From assembly GCA_964587175.1 (NCBI GenBank), contig CAZPKK010000036.1, positions 1 through 12,134 on the forward strand: a stretch of DNA of 12,134 nt. Direction: 5' to 3'. Below are positions 7,193 through 12,134 of this stretch, in pieces. Every line of letters starts with the position of its first letter. Positions within the stretch are counted from its first letter, which is position 1. The DNA comes from CALXVA01 sp964587175 (GTDB lineage Bacteria; Bacillota; Clostridia; TANB77; CAG-508). The position numbers and the translations under genes are program-made. The notes below the pieces were generated by a model, which was not told where the DNA came from, did no database searches, and saw only the letters and a program-made list of their open reading frames with translations.

Positions 7193-8317
7193 TTATTGTA
7201 ACACTTCACTTAAAACTTTAGCCAAATACTTCATACTTGTCAAACATTGCTCCATTGTATTTCCAGTTGCACCAACCTCAATTATGCTAGCTCCTGTACC
7301 TAGATGCTGATTATATCTACTATCCCTTAAAATAATAGGTTTAAACAAGCCCGGATATAACTCATTTGCTTTTTCTTGAATTTTTATTGCTAATTTTAAA
7401 TTCTCATTCCAATTATCATGTTCGCTTCCACCACCATTAGTACCTATTACAAACATTAGTTGAGCAGCTTCTTCATCCCCTATTTTTACAGTTGGAGCAT
7501 ATGTGCTATCTGCAATTGCATCTCTATGTATATCAATCAATATGTCTGTATTTTCATTTTCTTCTAAAAGTGCAGCCACTCCTTTTAAAGACCTGCTATA
7601 TGATTGACTATATGATTTATCATAAATTGTTGTATCATGAATAACATTATAACCATAATGTAGTAAATATTTTGTAAGTTCTGTTCCCACTCTTACAACA
7701 TTATAATTTATATCTGTTGTTCTAAAATTACCTGTGGCAGTATAATTATAATTTTCACTAGGAGTATAACTCTCACTAGAATGAGTATGATAAATTAGTA
7801 TATTCTCTGTGTTTATATCTATGTCTGGTTCTAGCATTTCTTCTGTTAATTCTATATTATCTGTTTGATTTTTTATTTTTACTCCATTGTATTCATCTGT
7901 ATATGTTTCTGACACATTACTCTCAACTACTTCTGTCTCCACATTCGTCTCTGCTTCTACAATTTCCTCATCTGCCACTTCCACTACTTCTTCTACTTCT
8001 ACATCTTCTGTACCTTCTTCTACTATTTCATCTTCTGTATTTTTTTCTATGCTATCTATCATCCCCAGCTCTACACCTAACGCCATTTTTAAAGGTTCTA
8101 TTGTTGTTTCCGTGCTTTCTTCTTCTTTTTCGTTCACACTCTTAATACTTGGAATTACTGTATCCAAGCAAGACAAAAACGAACTTTTTTCTATATTTAG
8201 CTTATTTTTGAAACTTGCAAAATATTTAGTGAGCCCAACTATAACTACTATTAGTAATGTAATTTTTATAAAGTATTTAATTATATCCCTAAGTTCGATT
8301 ACAGCCAAATTTATCAT
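7193..8317 (-). CDS. spoIIP: Stage II sporulation protein P-like peptidoglycan amidase/endopeptidase
   Basis: SpoIIP is a membrane-anchored cell-wall hydrolase that works with SpoIID and SpoIIM to degrade septal peptidoglycan during engulfment of the forespore. This protein is 374 residues. It has one N-terminal transmembrane segment (about 12-30) and then a long acidic, low-complexity linker (about 62-145) rich in Glu, Val and Thr. The catalytic domain (about 170-374) carries ILIYHTHSSESYTP (173-186, His177), DIHRDAI (262-268, His264) and IIEVGATGNT (345-354, Glu347), the metal-ligand and catalytic positions of the family. I prefer the ATG at 8317, downstream of GGGGAGGG, although the 12-base spacer is long. 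An in-frame ATG at 8410 would add 31 residues that do not look like a membrane anchor. The stop is TAA. It is not next to gpr, its usual partner. Confidence 0.9.
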   Translation of the reverse strand: MINLAVIELRDIIKYFIKITLLIVVIVGLTKYFASFKNKLNIEKSSFLSCLDTVIPSIKSVNEKEEESTETTIEPLKMALGVELGMIDSIEKNTEDEIVEEGTEDVEVEEVVEVADEEIVEAETNVETEVVESNVSETYTDEYNGVKIKNQTDNIELTEEMLEPDIDINTENILIYHTHSSESYTPSENYNYTATGNFRTTDINYNVVRVGTELTKYLLHYGYNVIHDTTIYDKSYSQSYSRSLKGVAALLEENENTDILIDIHRDAIADSTYAPTVKIGDEEAAQLMFVIGTNGGGSEHDNWNENLKLAIKIQEKANELYPGLFKPIILRDSRYNQHLGTGASIIEVGATGNTMEQCLTSMKYLAKVLSEVLQ

Positions 8318-8507
8318 TTTTATCTCATTCCCTCCCCGAGCCACAAATCTGGTTGGAAAATAATTATTGTAAAAACATCGTACAAGTTTACTATATATAA
8401 ATATATTCATAAAGGAAATAAAATATGACTTATTTAATAAACATGATATAAATTCACTATTCTATAAATGAAAGATGAAGTAAAAATCTAAATTTCTTTC
8501 ATTCCTT

Positions 8508-8545
8508 CAAAAAATTGCAGTATGTAAAACAAAATTACACACTGC
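8508..8545 (-). terminator. Intrinsic terminator of the prepilin-like gene
   Basis: GCAGTGTGTAA and TTACATACTGC pair on the minus strand with one mismatch (8517-8545, 7-base loop) and are followed by AATTTTTTG. The hairpin starts 17 bases after the TAG stop at 8563. It also lies just downstream of the GC-rich variable-looking region, where some retroelement targets carry a functional hairpin. Confidence 0.75.
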
Positions 8546-8562
8546 TATATTTATTAATCAAA

Positions 8563-9963
8563 CTATGCTATATTCCATAACGTGCATCCATCATATGTTT
8601 CTCCACTATCTGTAAGTGAGACATCAGACTCTAGAGAAACTACGGGACGGACGCCGCGATAGCGATTGCTCGCAGAGCCATACGAGTAGTACAAGCCGAT
8701 ACCGCCCACGGTGCCATTGTCCACACAGCGCAACCCAAAGTCCGCATAGTAGGAGTAGGTCCTGACATACGACGAGCCAAGCCAGTACCATACGCCATTA
8801 GTTGCGCCAGACCTGTCTTTATAAGCTCCTGTACTACTATTTGTGAATAACATCTTATATGCTGCACTTTCTGTTGAAATTCCTACTGTTGTTATATTAT
8901 TGGCGTCTGTTAATGTGTCTGGATAGTACCAATAATAGTTGCTTTCTAGGGTTGTTATTTCTTTTCTTGACTCTGTCGATGCTGCTGATGTGTATGCTAA
9001 TGATCGCCAGCCTGATGCTGAATCATACCAATAAAATCCATTACTATGACTTGTCTTTAAATTTTCTTCTAGCCCATTTGCTGCACTATAATATGGATAA
9101 TATGTTCCATCCCAATAATATGTTACTTGATTTCCATATTCATATAATTCACCTGCACCATATTTTGTGCCTGTTCCTGTTTGCTCTGGGTCATATACTC
9201 CTACATTATTTGGATTATATCCTGTTATTTTGTTTATGTCCTCTACTGTTATACTTCTTGCTCCTGTTGCTCCTTCTCCTTGGCCATATATCGCACTTAT
9301 TTTATTTAATTCGCTTATCCCATTTACATGTCCTGCTTGTCCTCTTAATCAATAATACGTTCTGTTATAGTATGAGTAATCGTATCCTCCACTCGTTGGC
9401 TCTACAATCTCCTCCGATATTAGCAATATCTCTCCTGTATCTTCATCTACTCCTAAGACTCTCCATCCATATTCATAACTTGATGCTGTAAATGTTTGGT
9501 CTCCAAAATATCCATATCCATTTTGGTCTGATGTTGATTTATATTCTGCGTCTGATGTTGTACAATCGTAATTTACGTAATCGCCTATTTTCAGTGTTAT
9601 TATTCCATTTGTTATATTTCCTTCTTCATCATATTTCCAAGGAGTTGATATGTTACTTTCTTTTTTCATTTCGTTTGCATAGTTTGCTAGTAACTCATTA
9701 GTTTTTTCTCCTTCACTTTCTAGCATATTACTTGCTCTATCTTTTGTTTCTCTTGCCTGACTTATTAATCCATTTTCTCCTAATATTCCAGTTATTGTTA
9801 TTGTTGACAATATAATTATTATAATTATTGTTACCACAAGAGCAACTAATGTTATTCCTTCATTGTAATTTTGGTGCAGACGTATTTTTTTGCTTTTTTC
9901 TACTTTTGTGATAGATGTTTCTTTATTATTTTTTATTTTGTTTCTTTCTCTTATTCTTTTCAT
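8563..9963 (-). CDS. Prepilin-like surface protein with hypervariable C-terminal domain (one in-frame TGA)
   Basis: This 467-codon frame has one internal TGA (codon 205, 9349-9351) and is otherwise open to TAG at 8563. Residues 1-36 are a long basic leader ending in Gly36. ITLVALVVTIIIIIIL then forms a type IV prepilin-like N-terminal helix, which a prepilin peptidase would cut after Gly36. Glu at mature position 5 is absent, as in many Clostridial proteins of this GITL type. The body (about 60-380) is Tyr/Gly/Thr-rich and probably extracellular. The C-terminus (about 381-442) is GC-rich and ends YRGVRPVVSL, then a short AT-rich tail. It resembles the lectin-like display domains of diversity-generating retroelement targets. 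Coding continues across the TGA (NRTYY, then LRGQAGHVNGISELN) without a frame change. AAAGG lies ten bases before the ATG. Binding of a host, phage or cell ligand is inferred. Confidence 0.72.
8637..8822 (-). other. Putative DGR variable region (VR)
   Basis: Positions 8641-8820 are 102/180 G+C (57%), against 32% for the next 60 bases and much less elsewhere. The coding strand holds only 31 A in 180. An apparent framework (WYWLGSS, ADFGLR, GVRPVV) is interrupted by Tyr, Ser, Gly, Arg, Asn, Asp, Cys, Thr and Ile codons, nearly all ending in C or T. These are the codons A-directed mutation of AAC/AAT can produce. The edges are sharp, inside the last quarter of the gene. No template repeat or reverse transcriptase is present in the window, so the assignment rests on pattern alone. 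Confidence 0.65.
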
Positions 9964-10058
9964 ATACTTTTAACCTTTCTTTTATTTGATTTTTCTTATT
10001 CTTTTTTTATTTTTTGAATTGTTATTGAAAGAATTTTTTTCTTTAGTTAATTTATTTG

Positions 10059-10087
10059 ATTATATACTTTTACTTTGTTTTTTACAA
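10059..10087 (-). promoter_or_regulatory. Candidate promoter of the prepilin-like gene
   Basis: On the minus strand, TTGTAA (10082-10087) and a perfect TATAAT (10059-10064) are separated by 17 bases, about 95 bases before the start codon. The gap between this gene and the upstream unknown gene otherwise holds only AT-rich sequence. Confidence 0.55.
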
Positions 10088-10126
10088 GTATTTTTTCTAT
10101 TATAATATAATGATTCTTTTATTTTA

Positions 10127-10846
10127 TTATGTTAGCATATTTGCTAGCTCAATTTGTTCTTCTGTTAAGGTAAAATCTTGTCCATTATTTTTAATTAAAT
10201 TATGTAAGTTTTCAATTATTCTAGCTTCTTTTATTGTATTTTCAATTGGAAGTAATTCTTCCAACTGTTCTGTTATTTTTTTATATTCTTTTTCCATTCC
10301 TTCAAAATTTTTATTTTCAAAATATTCTTTCCAGTTTTCTTCATATTCTGCTAATTTTGTGGTCCCGTTTATTTGCTCCATAAATTCTTTTTCAATATTA
10401 CTACTCACATTGCTTAAAATTGCATCTTTTCCATTACTTATTAAAGTTATAATACTTTCGCTAATTATTCCTGTTGAAGAAATTTTATCTATTGCTGTGT
10501 CTAACAAATCCGAAATACTATCTATTATTCCTCCGCTCTTTATAGTGTCTCTTGCCTGTTCTATAGTTTCAAAATTTCCTGTAAATATTCCTAAAATACT
10601 TTTTCCAAAATCTATCACATTATCAACAGCTGTTTTTAATCCCTCTACAACCCCATTTTCTAGAATAGAATCTTTTATTTCAATAACGCTATCTTCTATT
10701 ACATCTGGTAAAATCATTCTAAGCCCAACATCTAGTGCAGAATTGACTACTTTTCCTATTGTTGATTCTAAAAAACTATTTTGTTCTTCTTCTATTACTA
10801 ACTCATTTGAATTACTTTCTAAATTTGTACTATTTTCTAATTCCAT
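10127..10846 (-). CDS. Uncharacterised acidic helical protein
   Basis: I do not recognise a named family. The 239-residue protein has no signal peptide and no clear membrane helix. The first 20 residues are Glu/Asn/Ser-rich. Residues about 25-150 contain repeated amphipathic Ile/Asp/Gly stretches (VEGLKTAVDNVIDFGKSILG, SDLLDTAIDKISSTG) that look like packed helices. The C-terminal half (about 165-225) is Glu/Lys-rich, with probable coiled coil. I start at the ATG at 10846; a GTG three codons upstream (10855) is the other option, since AAAGG lies only three or four bases before it. The stop is TAA. It sits between the receiver-like gene and the prepilin-like gene on the same strand, which suggests association with that surface or secretion locus, but nothing in the sequence shows a function. 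Confidence 0.75.
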   Translation of the reverse strand: MELENSTNLESNSNELVIEEEQNSFLESTIGKVVNSALDVGLRMILPDVIEDSVIEIKDSILENGVVEGLKTAVDNVIDFGKSILGIFTGNFETIEQARDTIKSGGIIDSISDLLDTAIDKISSTGIISESIITLISNGKDAILSNVSSNIEKEFMEQINGTTKLAEYEENWKEYFENKNFEGMEKEYKKITEQLEELLPIENTIKEARIIENLHNLIKNNGQDFTLTEEQIELANMLT

Positions 10847-11011
10847 TTTTATCACTTTCCTTTCTTTAAGACTTTTTTATTTTTGTTATTATTAAAAAAT
10901 ATTGAAATCGTAATCATCTTTTTGTATTTTTTTTCATATAGCTTTAAAATTTTATATTTACGCTAACAATGTGTAAATAGGTTTTCTTTGTTCTATCTTT
11001 ATTTAAAGTTT

Positions 11012-11830
11012 TTATTCTAAAAAAATTTTTATTTTTTTTATTTTTGAATTGATTTCTAGATTTAAAAATGGTTTAGATAAATTTTGAGATAAAATAAAAT
11101 TGTTTTGATTTAAATTTTTATTTGTATTTATTTCTTTTGATGAAATTTCATTGTTTCTTTCTATATTTTTAACTGAATTATACTTTATTATTAATGTTTT
11201 ATTTTGTGCAGAAATATTTAAATTTTTTATATTAATTAAAATAGTATCTTTTTTGGTTTTAAATAATTTTTTTATGCAGCTTGTTTCTTTGATTTTTTTT
11301 CTTTTTTCTTTTTTATTAATTTTTTTTGAAAAATTTGATTTAATTTTATTTATTTTATTATTGATTTTTTCTATTATTTTTTTTAAGAATTTTTTATTCT
11401 CTTTTTTATTTTTTTCTAAAATAATGTTTTTTAATTTTTTTATTTCTTCTTTTAATTCTTCATTTTCCGAATCTTTATTATTTTTTATTATTTTTATTAA
11501 ATCTTCGATTTTTATTTCGTTATCATATATTATTTTAAATACACCTTTATTATATAAATATTTTTCTAGATTTTCATTTTTATTTTCAGAAATAAGTATT
11601 ATTTTTATCTTTTTATTTATTTCTAAGATTTTTTGTACAAGTTCTTTTATACTTATTTCTCCTGGTAAAATAATACTTAATATTATAAAATCTAAATTTT
11701 GATTATTTTCTAATATTTCAATTATACCTTCTTTATATTGAATATCATTGAAAATTATTTCAAAATCTTTTTCTTTTTTTAATTTATTATTTAATTTTTC
11801 ACTTCCAATTGCTGTTATTATTTTTTTCAT
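11012..11830 (-). CDS. Lys-rich protein with degenerate receiver-like N-terminal domain
   Basis: This is a 272-residue protein. Residues 1-118 alternate beta and alpha as in CheY-type receivers (MKKIITAIG, LDFIILSIILPGEISI, KIIYDNEIKIEDLIKII). The phosphoacceptor Asp position, usually in an LLD-x-MP pattern, is Ser here (IILSIILPG), so it is probably a pseudo-receiver, like those at the N-terminus of TadZ/CpaE proteins. Residues about 119-195 are a Lys/Glu-rich helix or coiled coil. The tail is Asn/Lys/Ile-rich low complexity. The P-loop ATPase domain that TadZ/CpaE proteins carry is absent. The coding region is extremely AT-rich: 11281-11460 is 17/180 G+C, about 9%. The ribosome binding site is weak (AAAGAAG) and the stop is TAA. 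It follows a VirB4-like gene by 82 bases, suggesting a secretion or pilus locus. Confidence 0.7.
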   Translation of the reverse strand: MKKIITAIGSEKLNNKLKKEKDFEIIFNDIQYKEGIIEILENNQNLDFIILSIILPGEISIKELVQKILEINKKIKIILISENKNENLEKYLYNKGVFKIIYDNEIKIEDLIKIIKNNKDSENEELKEEIKKLKNIILEKNKKENKKFLKKIIEKINNKINKIKSNFSKKINKKEKRKKIKETSCIKKLFKTKKDTILINIKNLNISAQNKTLIIKYNSVKNIERNNEISSKEINTNKNLNQNNFILSQNLSKPFLNLEINSKIKKIKIFLE

Positions 11831-11912
11831 ATTTTCTTCTTTCTATTTAAATTTATTTTTATTTGTGTATAATAAATATGTAATTAAAAATATATTTTTT
11901 AATTTTCATATA

Positions 11913-12134
11913 TTATTGTTTTTTATTTTCTATAATTTCTTTTTCAAAATCTGCTGCATTTATTTTATTTAAAATATGTTCATCTCCAACAAAAATTAAA
12001 CATTCTCCTCTTTTTAATGATTTTATTTCTATTTTTTCTTTTTCTGATATATTTGTATATTGCTCTAATATTTTTATGTTTTTTTTATTTAAAAAAAAAA
12101 ATGTTTTTATACTTGAATTATTTAATATACTTTT
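11913..12134 (-). CDS. VirB4/TraC-like secretion ATPase, C-terminal end only
   Basis: The last 73 codons of a gene that enters from the right edge; the frame is open from 12134 to TAA at 11913-11915. The text resembles the C-terminus of VirB4/TraC/TraE-family ATPases. A NNSSIKTFFF strand follows the conserved region where family members read NSS-x-x-x-L-K. Then come ILEQYTNISEKEKIEIKSL, the RGECLIFVGDEHI segment (family: G-E-G-L-F-F-A-G-x-x-H) and a final helix. These ATPases power conjugative and related type IV secretion systems at the membrane. No Walker motif is visible because the N-terminal part lies outside the window. An 11-base A run (12091-12101 on the plus strand) falls inside the coding frame. 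Confidence 0.65.
   Translation of the reverse strand, partial: KSILNNSSIKTFFFLNKKNIKILEQYTNISEKEKIEIKSLKRGECLIFVGDEHILNKINAADFEKEIIENKKQ

Noticed and set aside
8641..8820. GC island as a recent horizontal insertion or a separate gene
   Set aside because: It stays in frame with the upstream gene, fits the domain ending and has no insertion repeats at its edges; a retroelement-copied region explains it better.
8640..8867. Alternative minus-strand frame through the GC-rich island
   Set aside because: It exists only because the island has few stop codons. The prepilin frame continues through the island with a conserved-looking ending.
8859..9701. Plus-strand open frames rich in Leu opposite the prepilin-like gene
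   Set aside because: Antisense shadows of a minus-strand gene; strings of Leu/His/Tyr are not protein-like and no ribosome binding site is present.
10056..10895. 279-codon plus-strand frame over the unknown helical gene
   Set aside because: The minus-strand frame has a ribosome binding site and normal composition; the plus frame is a Phe/Ile/Ser-rich reverse image.
11151..11972. Plus-strand frames over the AT-rich gene
   Set aside because: Phe/Leu/Ile-only composition mirrors the poly-Lys/Asn/Ile coding of the minus strand.
1..12134. CRISPR array, tRNA, rRNA or insertion sequence
   Set aside because: No regularly spaced direct repeats, no cloverleaf or rRNA-like sequence, and no transposase-like protein was seen on either strand.

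Overview
This 12.1 kb window comes from a very AT-rich genome. Every gene I can support is on the minus strand. A thrS T-box leader, a SpoIIP-type sporulation amidase, strong AGGAGG-type ribosome binding sites and the Gly-Ile-Thr-Leu type of prepilin start point to a low-GC, Gram-positive, probably spore-forming Clostridia-like bacterium. I cannot name the species.

Positions 1-2860 are mostly housekeeping. They hold the 5' part of thrS behind a threonine T-box leader with its own promoter, a small DUF4190-like membrane protein, and glucose-6-phosphate isomerase. A GC-rich nested inverted repeat follows (2798-2860). Positions 2865-7070 form a drug-efflux-type operon: a MarR-family regulator followed by two overlapping ABC exporter half-transporters. 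Their degenerate and intact ATPase motifs are complementary, as in heterodimeric exporters. A palindrome near the regulator's predicted transcription start suggests autoregulation. Positions 7193-8317 encode a SpoIIP-like peptidoglycan hydrolase.

Positions 8500-12134 are the accessory and most interesting part. In transcription order they hold the C-terminal end of a VirB4/TraC-like secretion ATPase, a lysine-rich protein with a degenerate receiver-like domain, a soluble protein I do not recognise, and a prepilin-like surface protein. The last 180 bases or so of the prepilin gene are about 57% GC, in surroundings near 30%. They have the layout of a diversity-generating-retroelement (DGR) variable region: an invariant framework interspersed with codons of the type that adenine mutagenesis of AAC/AAT produces. 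No reverse transcriptase or template repeat is in the window, so a DGR would have to act from elsewhere in the genome.

A second oddity is that two unrelated genes, thrS and the prepilin-like gene, each carry a single in-frame TGA with clear coding continuity on both sides. All ten gene ends visible here use TAA (8) or TAG (2), never TGA. This could be coincidental nonsense mutation, sequencing error, suppression, or early-stage UGA reassignment. Trp is otherwise written TGG throughout, so it is not a classic fully reassigned code.
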